Positions 1 to 9,800 of a stretch of DNA of 64,000 nt are shown piece by piece (positions within the stretch are counted from its first letter, which is position 1; each line of letters starts with the position of its first letter). The notes under the pieces are model-generated. The model ran no database searches, was not told the DNA's origin, and saw only the letters and a list, made by a program, of their open reading frames with translations. Source of the DNA: Oscillospiraceae bacterium (GTDB lineage Bacteria > Bacillota > Clostridia > Oscillospirales > Acutalibacteraceae); the NCBI GenBank assembly GCA_015065865.1, contig SVPM01000002.1, positions 1-64,000 on the forward strand, written 5' to 3'. The translations under genes and the position numbers were made by a program.

Positions 1-1210
1 GGTCCAACATAAAGCCGGCCAGCGTTTCGTAATCCCCTTCGGGCAGTTCCACACCGAGCAGTTCGGTAACTTCTTCGATCGAGCAGAAGCCGTCCACGTC
101 AAAGACGTTTTCATCCAACTGGGTGATCTCTTCTTCCTCGTTGTCGTATTCGTCCTGCATATTGCCCACGATGGATTCCAGCAGGTCCTCCACCGTCACG
201 ATACCCGCAAAGCCGCCGTATTCATCCACCACGCAGGCGAGCTGAATGTGTTTTTCGGTCATTTCCGCGAACAGAGCGCCGCCGCGTTTGGTGCCGGGGG
301 TGAAGAAGGTGGGGCGCACAAAATCGCGCAACGAGAGCATATCGGGAATCAACTTACCGACGTAGGGGAGAAGGTCTTTCATATACAGTACGCCGATGGT
401 GTGGTCGATATCCTCCTCGTAGATCGGCAGACGGGAATAGCCCGTTTCCACACCGATAGCAAGCGCTTCCTCGATGGTCGTTTCCACGTCCAGTGCTTCC
501 ACGTCCACGCGGGGAGTCATAATTTCTTCGGCAATAATATCGTCGAATTCAAAGATGTTGTTGATCATCTCTTTCTGCGTTTCTTCAATAACACCTTTTT
601 CTTCGCCCACGTCCACCAGCATACGGATCTCTTCTTCGGTGACCTGTTCTTCGTCCGCGTGCGGATCCATGCCGAACAGACGCACGCAGAGGTTGGTGGT
701 GGCGGAAAGCAACCACACCAACGGACGGGTAAGGCTTGCGATCACACGCAGAATACCTACCGTGGCAAAGGCGATCGGTTCGGCTTTTTGCATGGCGATG
801 CGTTTGGGAACCAGTTCACCGAGCACCAGCGAGAAGAAAGACACGAGCAAGGTGACCACGATCAGCGCGACCGTTTCCACCGCCGCCGTGTATGCCGCGG
901 CCCCGTGAACCAAACCGATGAACCACTGTGCCAGTGGTTCCGACAGGGTGCTGGCGGCGGATGCCGAAGTCAGAAACCCTGCGAAGGTGATGCCCACCTG
1001 AATGGTGGCAAGGAAATGGGAGGAATCGGCGGTCAGTTTTTGCACCTTTTTGGCTTTTTTGTGGCCTTCCTCCGCCATTTTTTGAATCTTATTGTCGTTG
1101 AGTGTGATGATTGCCATTTCGGATGCCGCAAAGAAGGCGTTGATCAAGATCAGCACCAACAGCAGCAAAAAGTGAATGAGCAAATTGCCCGTAGGCCCGG
1201 GGTCGTCCAT
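1..1210 (-). CDS. CNNM/HlyC/CorC-family transporter (hemolysin-like, CBS domains), 3' end outside window
   Basis: Reverse-strand translation from 1210 reads MDDPGPTGNLLIHFLLLLVLILINAFFAASEMAIITLNDNKIQKMAEEGHKKA, a typical HlyC/CorC N-terminus; RBS AAAGGAG upstream; open to window edge. Confidence 0.85.
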   Translation of the reverse strand, partial: MDDPGPTGNLLIHFLLLLVLILINAFFAASEMAIITLNDNKIQKMAEEGHKKAKKVQKLTADSSHFLATIQVGITFAGFLTSASAASTLSEPLAQWFIGLVHGAAAYTAAVETVALIVVTLLVSFFSLVLGELVPKRIAMQKAEPIAFATVGILRVIASLTRPLVWLLSATTNLCVRLFGMDPHADEEQVTEEEIRMLVDVGEEKGVIEETQKEMINNIFEFDDIIAEEIMTPRVDVEALDVETTIEEALAIGVETGYSRLPIYEEDIDHTIGVLYMKDLLPYVGKLIPDMLSLRDFVRPTFFTPGTKRGGALFAEMTEKHIQLACVVDEYGGFAGIVTVEDLLESIVGNMQDEYDNEEEEITQLDENVFDVDGFCSIEEVTELLGVELPEGDYETLAGFMLD

Positions 1211-1262
1211 GATATTGGAACTCCTTTTTTAAAATATTTAAGAACATCGCGAAGGATGTTGC

Positions 1263-2558
1263 TTACTTGGAAACGATCTGCTCTTTGCCGCCCATATACG
1301 GCTGCAACGCCTTCGGGATGGCGAGGGTATACCGTTCACCGTCGAAGGAGAGGTTGTTTTCGAGCAGGGCAATGAGCATACGCGGCGGCGCCACCACCGT
1401 GTTGTTCAGCGTGTGAGCGAGATACTTCTGTCCGTCGGCGCCCTTCACGCGGATGCCCAGACGGCGCGCCTGTGCATCGCCCAGATTCGAGCAGGAGCAA
1501 ACTTCAAAATATTTCTGCTGTTTCGGCGACCACGCCTCCACGTCGTAGGACTTGACCTTCAGATCCGCCAAGTCGCCCGAACAGCACTCCAATGTACGCA
1601 CGGGGATATCCAGCGAACGGAACAGTTCCACGCTGTAACTCCACATTTTGTGGAACCAATCCATGCTTTCTTCAGGACGGCAGATGACGATCATCTCCTG
1701 CTTTTCAAACTGATGAATACGGTAGATGCCGCGTTCTTCAATGCCGTGTGCACCTTTCTCTTTGCGGAAGCAGGGGGAATAGCTCGTCAAAGTGAGCGGC
1801 AACGTTTCTTCGGGAGTGATGGTATCGATAAACTTGCCGATCATCGAGTGCTCGCTCGTGCCGATGAGGTAGAGGTCTTCACCCTCGATCTTATACATCA
1901 TCGCATCCATTTCTTCAAAGCTCATAACACCCGACACCACGTTGCTGCGGATCATAAACGGCGGGATGCAGTAGGTGAAGCCTTTGTCGATCATAAAATC
2001 GCGAGCGTAGGACAGCACCGCGCTGTGCAAGCGGGCGATATCGCCCATCAAATAGTAGAAGCCTTCGCCTGCCACGCGGCCGGCCGCCTCTTTGTCGATA
2101 CCGTTGAAGTGCGCCATAATGTCGGTGTGGTAGGGGATCTCGAAATCCGGCACCGTCTTTTCGCCGAACTGTTCCACTTCCACGTTTTCTTCATCGTCCT
2201 TGCCGAGCGGCACCGAGGGGTCGATGATGTTCGGGATCTTCATCAGCGAGGTGGTGAGTTTTTCCTCCAACACCGTTTCCTGTGCTTCGAGCGCTTTGAG
2301 TTCTTCCGCCTGCGCGTTCACAAGGCGCTTTTTCTCCTCGGCCTCATCCCGCTTGCCCTGCGCCATCAAGGCACCGATCTCCTTGCTGACACGGTTGCGG
2401 TTGGCGCGCAGTTCGTTGGCACGTGTGTTGGTCGCGCGCTTTTCATCATATAACGCGCACACTTCGTCCACCAGCGGCAACTTGGCTTCTTTGAACTTTT
2501 TGCGGATGTTTTCCTTGACCAGTTCGGGATTTTCCCGTACAAATTTGATGTCCAACAT
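1263..2558 (-). CDS. serS: Serine--tRNA ligase
   Basis: MLDIKFVRENPELVKENIRKKF... and class II aaRS motifs (TSEHSMIGKF, FRKEKGAHG, ECCSGDLADLKVKSYDVEAW). The ORF track start is too long; the MLDIKF start is at 2558. Confidence 0.96.
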   Translation of the reverse strand: MLDIKFVRENPELVKENIRKKFKEAKLPLVDEVCALYDEKRATNTRANELRANRNRVSKEIGALMAQGKRDEAEEKKRLVNAQAEELKALEAQETVLEEKLTTSLMKIPNIIDPSVPLGKDDEENVEVEQFGEKTVPDFEIPYHTDIMAHFNGIDKEAAGRVAGEGFYYLMGDIARLHSAVLSYARDFMIDKGFTYCIPPFMIRSNVVSGVMSFEEMDAMMYKIEGEDLYLIGTSEHSMIGKFIDTITPEETLPLTLTSYSPCFRKEKGAHGIEERGIYRIHQFEKQEMIVICRPEESMDWFHKMWSYSVELFRSLDIPVRTLECCSGDLADLKVKSYDVEAWSPKQQKYFEVCSCSNLGDAQARRLGIRVKGADGQKYLAHTLNNTVVAPPRMLIALLENNLSFDGERYTLAIPKALQPYMGGKEQIVSK

Positions 2559-2607
2559 AAGGGTAAACGCCGTCCTTTCGCGATGCGAGTATATATATAC
2601 AGAATGC

Positions 2608-2636
2608 AGTATAGCGCATTTTTTTGAAAAAGTCAA
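2608..2636 (-). promoter_or_regulatory. Putative sigma-A promoter for serS
   Basis: Reverse strand TTGACT-17 nt-TATACT. Confidence 0.6.
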
Positions 2637-2749
2637 ATAGAAAAATCGATCGACTTGCACAAATATCACAAAAAAATCCAAATCACGGCAGAAATACCGC
2701 ATATTCCCGCAGATTTTAAATATTTCCACTGAAAATCGCGTTTTCGCCC

Positions 2750-2778
2750 TTTACAATCGCGTGTGTTTGTGCTATTAT
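2750..2778 (+). promoter_or_regulatory. Putative sigma-A promoter for nifJ
   Basis: TTTACA-17 nt-TATTAT upstream of nifJ. Confidence 0.6.
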
Positions 2779-2851
2779 ACACAGTGGTGTATTTCGTAAC
2801 GAGTGCACCCGAGAGTTGTATTACTTTATCCTTAAAGGAGGACATACCAAA

Positions 2852-5800
2852 ATGGCAAGAAAATTCAAGTCCATGGACGGTAACACCGCTGCGGCGCACG
2901 TATCCTATGCGTTTACCGAAGTGGCCGGTATCTACCCGATCACCCCGTCCAGCCCGATGGCAGACTACGTTGACCAGTGGTCGGCAAGCGGTCTGAAGAA
3001 CATCTTCGGTACCACCGTGAAGGTGGCGGAGATGCAGTCGGAAGCCGGTGCTTCCGGTACGGTGCACGGCTCGCTCGCGGCCGGTGCGATGACCACCACC
3101 TACACCGCATCGCAGGGTCTGCTTCTGATGATCCCGAACATGTATAAGATCGCGGGCGAATTGCTGCCTTGCGTGTTCCACGTGTCGGCTCGTTGCGTGG
3201 CGTCCCATGCGCTGAACATTTTCGGCGATCATTCCGACGTGTACGCCTGCCGTCAGACCGGTTTCGCCATGATGGCGGAAACCAATACGCAGGAAGTGAT
3301 GGACCTCGGCGCCGTGGCGCACCTCGCGTCCATCGAAAGCCGCGTGCCGTTTTTGAACTTCTTTGACGGTTTCCGTACCTCTCACGAGATCCAGAAGATC
3401 CAAGTTTGGGATTTCGAAGATCTGAAAGAGATGTGCAATATGGACGCTGTGGAAGCGTTCCGCAAGCGTGCACTTAACCCCGAGCATCCCGTGATGCGCG
3501 GTTCGCACGAAAACGACGATATCTTCTTCCAACATCGTGAAGCGTGCAACGAGTATTACAATGCCGTGCCCGCCATCGTGGAGAAGTATATGGCGAAGGT
3601 GAACGAGAAGCTCGGCACCGATTATCAGCTGTTCAACTACTACGGCGCTCCCGATGCCGACCGCGTGATCGTGGCTATGGGTTCGGTGTGCGACGTGATC
3701 GAAGAAGTCATTGACTACCTCACCGCGGCAGGCGAAAAGGTCGGCTTGGTGAAGGTGCGTTTGTACCGTCCGTTCTCGGCAGAGCATCTGCTCGCGGCGA
3801 TTCCCGCCAGCGTGAAGACCCTCTCCGTGCTGGATCGTACCAAGGAACCCGGTTCGCTGGGTGAGCCGCTGTATATGGACGTCGTCACCGCGCTGGCCGC
3901 GAAGGGCCGCACCGGTGTCCGTGTGATGGGCGGCCGTTACGGCTTGGGTTCGAAGGACACCACTCCCGCCAGCATCTTTGCCGTGTATGAGGAAGCGGCG
4001 AAGGCTGAGCCGAAGATGCAGTTCACCATCGGCATCGTGGATGACGTGACCAACCTCTCGCTCGAAGAGAAGCCCGCGCCCAACACGGCGGCGGCCGGCA
4101 CCATCGAGTGCAAGTTCTGGGGTCTGGGCGGCGACGGTACCGTCGGTGCAAACAAGAACTCCATCAAGATCATCGGTGACCACACCGACAAATACGTGCA
4201 GGCGTACTTCCAGTACGACTCCAAGAAGACCGGCGGTATCACCATTTCGCACCTGCGTTTTGGCGACAAGCCGATCAAGAGCCCCTACTACATCAACAAG
4301 GCGGACTTCGTGGCCTGCCACAACCCGTCCTACGTGACCAAGGGCTTCAAGATGGTCAACGACGTGAAACCCGGCGGCGTGTATCTCATCAACTGCCAGT
4401 GGACTCCCGAAGAGTTGAACCATCATATGTCGGCTGAGGCAAAGCGTTACATTGCGGCGAACAACGTGCAGTTGTACACCGTGAACGCGATCGACCTCGC
4501 GGCGAAACTCGGTATGGGCAAGCGTACCAACACCATCCTGCAGGCGGCGTTCTTCGCGCTGTCCGGTGTTCTGCCGATCGAAGAAGCGGTTGGCTATATG
4601 AAGGATGCGGCCACCAAGTCCTACTCCAAGAAGGGTGCGGACGTTGTGGCGGCAAACCATAACGCGATCGACGCGGGCGTGTCCGCGTTCGTGAAGGTCG
4701 AAGTGCCTGCCGATTGGGCAAACGCGACCGACGACACCACTCCCGTGAAGGAAGTCGGCCGTGCCGCGACGGTGGAAATGGTGGATACCATCATGAAGCC
4801 CGTGGGCCGTATGGACGGTTATTCCCTGCCGGTGTCGGCGTTCTCCAAGCACTCCGACGGTACCTTTGAACTGGGTGCTTCCGCGTATGAGAAGCGCGGC
4901 GTGGCTGTGATGGTTCCCGAATGGGATCCCACCACTTGTGCGAAGTGCAACCGCTGTTCCTTCGTCTGCCCGCACGCTACCATTCGTCCGTTCGCACTGA
5001 ACGAAGAAGAGAAGGCGGCGGCTCCCGCGAACACCCTGTACGCTCCGAAGCCGGTCGTGAAGACCGACTATGCCTACTCCCTCGCCATCTCCCCGATGGA
5101 TTGTATGGGTTGCGGCGTTTGCGTGGGCGTCTGCCCGACCAACTCCTTGAAGATGGTCGCACGTGAGTCGATGGAAGATCAGCAGCCGGTGTTTGATTAT
5201 ATGGTTGCCAACGTGACCGAGAAGGAAGAGACCCTCGGCACGTCCGTCATTGCCAGCCAGTATAAGAAGCCCTTGCTCGAGTTCTCCGGCTCCTGCGCGG
5301 GTTGTGCGGAAACTTCCTATGCTCGCTTGATCACTCAGTTGTTCGGTGATCGTATGTATATCTCCAACGCTACGGGTTGTTCCTCCATCTGGGGCGGCCC
5401 TGCGGCAACCTCGCCGTACACCGTGAACGCGGAAGGCCACGGCCCCGCTTGGGCGAACTCCTTGTTCGAGGATAACGCTGAGCACGGCTACGGTATGTAC
5501 CTCGGCCAGAAGGCGATCCGTGAACAGCTCATCGAGCAGGTCAAGGGCGTGACGGTTGCCGATTGCGCGTCTGCCGAACTGAAGGCGGCTGCTCAGGCGT
5601 ATCTCGACACGGTGGACAACGGTGAAGAGAACGCGAAGGCGACCAAGGCGCTGGTGGCGGAACTCGAAAAGGTGAGCGACTGTGAGACCTGCGGTGCGAT
5701 CCTCCGCAATAAGGAATACCTGTCCAAGAAGTCCGTTTGGATCTTCGGCGGCGACGGTTGGGCTTACGATATCGGTTTCGGCGGCTTGGATCACGTGCTC

Positions 5801-6388
5801 GCTTCGGGTGAAGACGTGAACATTATGGTGTTCGATACCGAAGTCTACTCCAACACCGGCGGTCAGGCTTCCAAGGCTTCGCAGATCGGTCAGGTGGCGC
5901 AGTTTGCCGCTGCCGGTAAGGCGATCGCAAAGAAGAGCCTCGCGGAGATCGCGATGTCCTACGGCTACATCTATGTGGCTCAGATCGCGATGGGTGCGGA
6001 TATGAACCAGACCATCAAGGCGATTGCCGAAGCGGAAGCCTATCCGGGCCCCTCGCTCATCATCGGCTACGCTCCTTGCGAGATGCACGCCATCAAGGGC
6101 GGCATGGCGAACTGCCAGGCCGAAATGAAGAAGGCTGTGGATTGCGGTTACTGGCATATGTTCCGCTTCAACCCCGCGAACAAAGCGGAAGGCAAGAACC
6201 CCTTCACCATGGACAGCAAGGCTCCGACCGCGAGCTATCGCGACTTCATCATGAACGAGGCGCGTTACTCCGGCTTGACCCGCAAGTTCCCCGAGCGTGC
6301 GGATGCGCTGTTCCAGAAGGCGGAAGAGACCGCTATCGCGCGTTACGAGCATCTGGTGCGTCTGGGCGACCTGTACAGCCAGAAGTAA
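2852..6388 (+). CDS. nifJ: Pyruvate:ferredoxin (flavodoxin) oxidoreductase
   Basis: ARKFKSMDGNTAAAHVSYAFTEVAGIYPITPSSPMAD..., two 4Fe-4S motifs (CAKCNRCSFVCPH, CMGCGVCVGVCP), TPP domain GGDGWAYDIGFGG; RBS AAAGGAGG; ATG at 2852. Confidence 0.97.
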   Translation: MARKFKSMDGNTAAAHVSYAFTEVAGIYPITPSSPMADYVDQWSASGLKNIFGTTVKVAEMQSEAGASGTVHGSLAAGAMTTTYTASQGLLLMIPNMYKIAGELLPCVFHVSARCVASHALNIFGDHSDVYACRQTGFAMMAETNTQEVMDLGAVAHLASIESRVPFLNFFDGFRTSHEIQKIQVWDFEDLKEMCNMDAVEAFRKRALNPEHPVMRGSHENDDIFFQHREACNEYYNAVPAIVEKYMAKVNEKLGTDYQLFNYYGAPDADRVIVAMGSVCDVIEEVIDYLTAAGEKVGLVKVRLYRPFSAEHLLAAIPASVKTLSVLDRTKEPGSLGEPLYMDVVTALAAKGRTGVRVMGGRYGLGSKDTTPASIFAVYEEAAKAEPKMQFTIGIVDDVTNLSLEEKPAPNTAAAGTIECKFWGLGGDGTVGANKNSIKIIGDHTDKYVQAYFQYDSKKTGGITISHLRFGDKPIKSPYYINKADFVACHNPSYVTKGFKMVNDVKPGGVYLINCQWTPEELNHHMSAEAKRYIAANNVQLYTVNAIDLAAKLGMGKRTNTILQAAFFALSGVLPIEEAVGYMKDAATKSYSKKGADVVAANHNAIDAGVSAFVKVEVPADWANATDDTTPVKEVGRAATVEMVDTIMKPVGRMDGYSLPVSAFSKHSDGTFELGASAYEKRGVAVMVPEWDPTTCAKCNRCSFVCPHATIRPFALNEEEKAAAPANTLYAPKPVVKTDYAYSLAISPMDCMGCGVCVGVCPTNSLKMVARESMEDQQPVFDYMVANVTEKEETLGTSVIASQYKKPLLEFSGSCAGCAETSYARLITQLFGDRMYISNATGCSSIWGGPAATSPYTVNAEGHGPAWANSLFEDNAEHGYGMYLGQKAIREQLIEQVKGVTVADCASAELKAAAQAYLDTVDNGEENAKATKALVAELEKVSDCETCGAILRNKEYLSKKSVWIFGGDGWAYDIGFGGLDHVLASGEDVNIMVFDTEVYSNTGGQASKASQIGQVAQFAAAGKAIAKKSLAEIAMSYGYIYVAQIAMGADMNQTIKAIAEAEAYPGPSLIIGYAPCEMHAIKGGMANCQAEMKKAVDCGYWHMFRFNPANKAEGKNPFTMDSKAPTASYRDFIMNEARYSGLTRKFPERADALFQKAEETAIARYEHLVRLGDLYSQK

Positions 6389-6409
6389 GGCGTAGTTCCC
6401 GATAATAAC

Positions 6410-6448
6410 GGCACCGCCGTCAAGCGTTTGCTTGGCGGCGGTGCTTTT
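6410..6448 (+). terminator. Rho-independent terminator after nifJ
   Basis: GCACCGCCGTCAAGCGTTTGCTTGGCGGCGGTGC followed by TTTTTG. Confidence 0.85.
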
Positions 6449-6558
6449 TGTTTTCCTGTTTTATCGGGATTGACAACCCCTCCGAGTCGCCTTGCGGTGA
6501 CCCACCTCCCCTTACACAGGGGAGGCGGAGGGGGGCCACACTGTATCAAAAAACCCTC

Positions 6559-6612
6559 TTGACAAAGTTCGACTACGGGTGTAGAATGTATGTGTGACTA
6601 CGGGTGTAGTCA
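6559..6612 (+). promoter_or_regulatory. Consensus promoter overlapped by two BlaI/CopY-like dyads
   Basis: TTGACA (6559-6564)-17 nt-TAGAAT (6582-6587). CTACGGGTGTAG dyad overlaps the spacer/-10, and a second TGACTACGGGTGTAGTCA lies at 6595-6612. Confidence 0.65.
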
Positions 6613-6762
6613 CAAAGACGGGGAACAAGCGGAAATAAAGAAGGGGAGAAAGAGCAAAGGGGGTGAGGACGTCGGTTAGGCGAAAAAACGGTGAAAAATG
6701 CAAACAAATTGTTAAAACGCCGAAAAAAGTGAAATTTTTTTCGATTTTTTTGCCGTTTTGCC

Positions 6763-6791
6763 TTGAAAAATTTCTTACAATTGTGTATTAT
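6763..6791 (+). promoter_or_regulatory. Putative promoter of the PucR/CdaR-like gene
   Basis: TTGAAA-17 nt-TATTAT about 165 nt upstream of the ATG. Confidence 0.5.
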
Positions 6792-6956
6792 ATAGATAAT
6801 GGCTAAAAAGGCGAAGATGCCGTCCCAGAGGGGAAGGGCCATGGAGAGAGGGTACTTGCACTGCGTACATACGGCGGAGAGACGGTCGTACCGACCGATG
6901 CCGCCCGTCGCCTGCGAGTGACCGTCCGACTCTATATAAAAGTGAGGAGAATCGCT

Positions 6957-8042
6957 ATGTCTAACCGCTTGTTTCAGGGTGTTGTTCATCAGATGTGGGA
7001 GGCCGCGGGCCGCAATATCGGCGTTATTGACGAAACGATGACTGTCGTTGCTTGCAGTGATCTTGCCCGTGTGGGTGAGGCTGTTACCGCTGTTACGGCA
7101 GAGGCGTTTACAACGTCGGATGCATTTGCCGTGGACGGTTGCACCTACAAAGCGTTCGGGTCCCGTCCGCACTGCGAATACGTGCTGTTTGTGGAGGGGG
7201 ATGACGACGAAGCTGCGCGGTATGCCGCATTGCTTGCCGTGTCGCTCCAGAACATTAAGCAGTATTATGATGAGAAGTACGATCGCAGCAACTTTGTGAA
7301 AAACGTGATTCTCGATAACATCCTGCCCGGTGACATTTATTTGAAAGCGCGTGAACTGCGGTTTAACAGCGATGTCAGCCGTGCGGTGTTGTTGATCCGT
7401 ATCACCAATACGACGGATATTTCGGCGTTTGACGTGATTCAGAACCTGTTCCCCGACAAGACGAAGGATTTCGTTGTGAACATCAACGAAACGGATATCG
7501 CGCTGATCAAAGAGATCCGCACCGGTATCGACAACCGCGATCTGGAAAAGCTGGCGCGTTCGATCGTGGATACGCTCAGCAGTGAGTTTTACACCCATTC
7601 CCACATCGGTATCGGTACCGTGGTGGAAGGGATCAAGGATCTGGCGCACTCCTTTAAGGAAGCGCAGGTGGCGCTTGAAGTCGGTAAAGTGTTCGATACC
7701 GAAAAGACGATCGTCAGCTATGACAATCTGGGTATCGCCCGCTTGATCTATCAGTTGCCCACCACCTTGTGCGAGATGTTTATGCGTGAGGTGTTTAAGC
7801 GCGGCTCGGTCGCCTCGCTCGATCAGGAAACGCTGTTCACCATTCAGCGCTTCTTTGAGAACAACTTGAACGTGTCCGAAACGTCGCGCAAATTGTTTGT
7901 GCACCGCAACACGCTGGTGTATCGTTTGGAGAAGATCAAGCGTCTGACCGGTTTAGATCTGCGTGAGTTTGACGATGCCATTGTGTTTAAGGTGGCGTTG
8001 ATGGTCAAGAAATACTTGACCGCCAATCCCGTGAAATACTAA
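6957..8042 (+). CDS. PucR/CdaR-family helix-turn-helix transcriptional regulator
   Basis: C-terminal FFENNLNVSETSRKLFVHRNTLVYRLEKIKRLTGLDLREFDDAIVFKVALM is the PucR/CdaR HTH signature; RBS GTGAGGAG. Confidence 0.85.
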   Translation: MSNRLFQGVVHQMWEAAGRNIGVIDETMTVVACSDLARVGEAVTAVTAEAFTTSDAFAVDGCTYKAFGSRPHCEYVLFVEGDDDEAARYAALLAVSLQNIKQYYDEKYDRSNFVKNVILDNILPGDIYLKARELRFNSDVSRAVLLIRITNTTDISAFDVIQNLFPDKTKDFVVNINETDIALIKEIRTGIDNRDLEKLARSIVDTLSSEFYTHSHIGIGTVVEGIKDLAHSFKEAQVALEVGKVFDTEKTIVSYDNLGIARLIYQLPTTLCEMFMREVFKRGSVASLDQETLFTIQRFFENNLNVSETSRKLFVHRNTLVYRLEKIKRLTGLDLREFDDAIVFKVALMVKKYLTANPVKY

Positions 8043-8047
8043 AAAAG

Positions 8048-8090
8048 CGCGCCGCCCTTCTGTCACTGAACGGCGGCGACCTTTTTGTGG
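8048..8090 (+). terminator. Probable terminator
   Basis: GCCGCC...GGCGGC hairpin followed by TTTTTG. Confidence 0.5.
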
Positions 8091-8208
8091 CCGGCCCGAA
8101 CGGAAGACATTTCCGCTTGTTTCGGCGGCGGGAGTATGCTACTATGAGAATACGTTTTCTGCTCATCGACAGAAAACGACGGTTATTTTTGGAAAGGAAG
8201 GGTATCCT

Positions 8209-8889
8209 TTGATTGAGTTCCGCGGAGTTCACAAAACTTACGGCAGCGGTATCAAAGCGCTGCGTGATGTGAACATACACATTGATAAAGGCGAATTTGT
8301 GTTCATCGTCGGTGCTTCGGGCGCGGGCAAAAGTACTTTTTTGAAGCTGATCATGCGGGAAGAAGTGGCGAACGCGGGCGAAGTGATTGTCAACGGCTAC
8401 GACTTGAACCGTATGAAGCGTCGCCGTGTGCCGTTTTATCGCCGCACGATGGGTATCGTGTTTCAGGATTTTCGCCTGATCCCCAAAATGAACGTGTTTG
8501 ACAACGTGGCGTTTGCTATGCGGGTGACGGGGGCGCCCCGTCGGGAAATTCGCCGCCGCGTACCGTACGTGTTGCAACTGGTCGGTCTGCAGGATAAGAT
8601 GCGTAGTTTCCCCTCCGAACTGTCGGGCGGTGAACAGCAACGGGTGAGTTTGGCGCGTGCGCTTGCAAACAACCCCGCCATGATCATTGCCGATGAGCCG
8701 ACCGGTAACGTGGACCCCGAAATGTCGCACGAGATCGTGCAGTTGCTGTCCGAGATCAATGCGCTGGGTACCACGGTGCTGATGGTCACGCACGAACATA
8801 ATCTGGTGAGCGAATTTCATCACCGTGTAATCACCATTAAGGACGGCACGGTGGTTTCGGATACGCTGAACGGAGGTGAGGCGCTGTGA
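8209..8889 (+). CDS. ftsE: Cell division ATP-binding protein FtsE
   Basis: TTG start. MIEFRGVHKTYGSGIKALRDVNIHIDKGEFVFIVGASGAGKSTFLKL, LSGGEQQRVSLARAL; overlaps ftsX. Confidence 0.95.
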   Translation: MIEFRGVHKTYGSGIKALRDVNIHIDKGEFVFIVGASGAGKSTFLKLIMREEVANAGEVIVNGYDLNRMKRRRVPFYRRTMGIVFQDFRLIPKMNVFDNVAFAMRVTGAPRREIRRRVPYVLQLVGLQDKMRSFPSELSGGEQQRVSLARALANNPAMIIADEPTGNVDPEMSHEIVQLLSEINALGTTVLMVTHEHNLVSEFHHRVITIKDGTVVSDTLNGGEAL

Positions 8890-9785
8890 GATGGAGCAGT
8901 TTTCAATACCTGTTGCGTGAAGGGTTCCGCAACTTGTGGCAGAACCGTTTTATGGCGGCGGCATCCATCGGCGTGTTGATCTCCTGCTTGCTTTTGACGG
9001 GCGGTGCGTATCTCACGTTCGTGAACATCGACCATATCTTTAATTGGGTGTATGAGCAAAACGTGGTGGTCGCATTCGTGGAGGATGAGGTGTCCGATGA
9101 AGATACCGCGGCACTGAAAGGGAAACTGGAGAACATCCACAACGTGCTGGGTGTGGAATTCCTCTCGCGGGAAGATACGCTCGATCGCTTGCAAGATTCT
9201 CTGCCCGAGTCGCTGTTCCAAAGCCTGCAAGGGGAAAACAACCCGTTGCAGCACAGTTACATCATCACCTTTGACGATCTCGCGCAGTTTGAAAGCACGT
9301 TACAGCAGGTAGAAGCACTGGATGAGATCGAATCGGTGAGTTACAGCGGTGATCTTGCCGCCATCTTAACGCGTCTTCGTCAGGTGATCCTCACCATCGG
9401 CGGATGGATCATAGCGGTGCTGTTGTTGGTGTCGTTGTTTATTATCTCCAACACCATCAAACTGACGGTGTACAGCCGCCGTTTGGAGATCTACATTATG
9501 AAATCGGTGGGCGCCACCGATGCCTTTATCCGCTTCCCCTTTGCGGTGGAAGGTATGGTGATGGGTCTGCTTTCGGGCGGTATCGCCTATGGCGTGATGT
9601 ATTACGTGTACAATAAACTGTCGGAGAACTTCACTTTTGGTCCGATGCTGGGTCTGGTGGATTTCTCCCACGTGTGGCTCGTCTTGCTGGTGGGCTTCCT
9701 TGCGGCAGGCTTCCTTACGGGCGTGCTGGGCAGTGTGATCTCGATGAGTCGTTACCTGAAGACCGAGGGTAGCGAACAGTTGTAA
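8886..9785 (+). CDS. ftsX: Cell division permease FtsX
   Basis: Four-TM FtsX-like protein directly after ftsE (GTG start, 4-nt overlap). Confidence 0.95.
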   Translation: MRWSSFQYLLREGFRNLWQNRFMAAASIGVLISCLLLTGGAYLTFVNIDHIFNWVYEQNVVVAFVEDEVSDEDTAALKGKLENIHNVLGVEFLSREDTLDRLQDSLPESLFQSLQGENNPLQHSYIITFDDLAQFESTLQQVEALDEIESVSYSGDLAAILTRLRQVILTIGGWIIAVLLLVSLFIISNTIKLTVYSRRLEIYIMKSVGATDAFIRFPFAVEGMVMGLLSGGIAYGVMYYVYNKLSENFTFGPMLGLVDFSHVWLVLLVGFLAAGFLTGVLGSVISMSRYLKTEGSEQL

Positions 9786-9800
9786 GAAAGGTAGGTTACT

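Noticed and set aside
248-1375. 375-aa plus-strand ORF
   Set aside because: Antisense to the HlyC/CorC gene and serS 3' end; low-complexity His/Arg composition typical of shadow ORFs.
2666-6352. 1228-aa minus-strand ORF opposite nifJ
   Set aside because: Shadow ORF of the strongly biased nifJ coding strand; His/Arg/Gly/Val-rich, no recognisable domain, no RBS context; nifJ is unambiguous.
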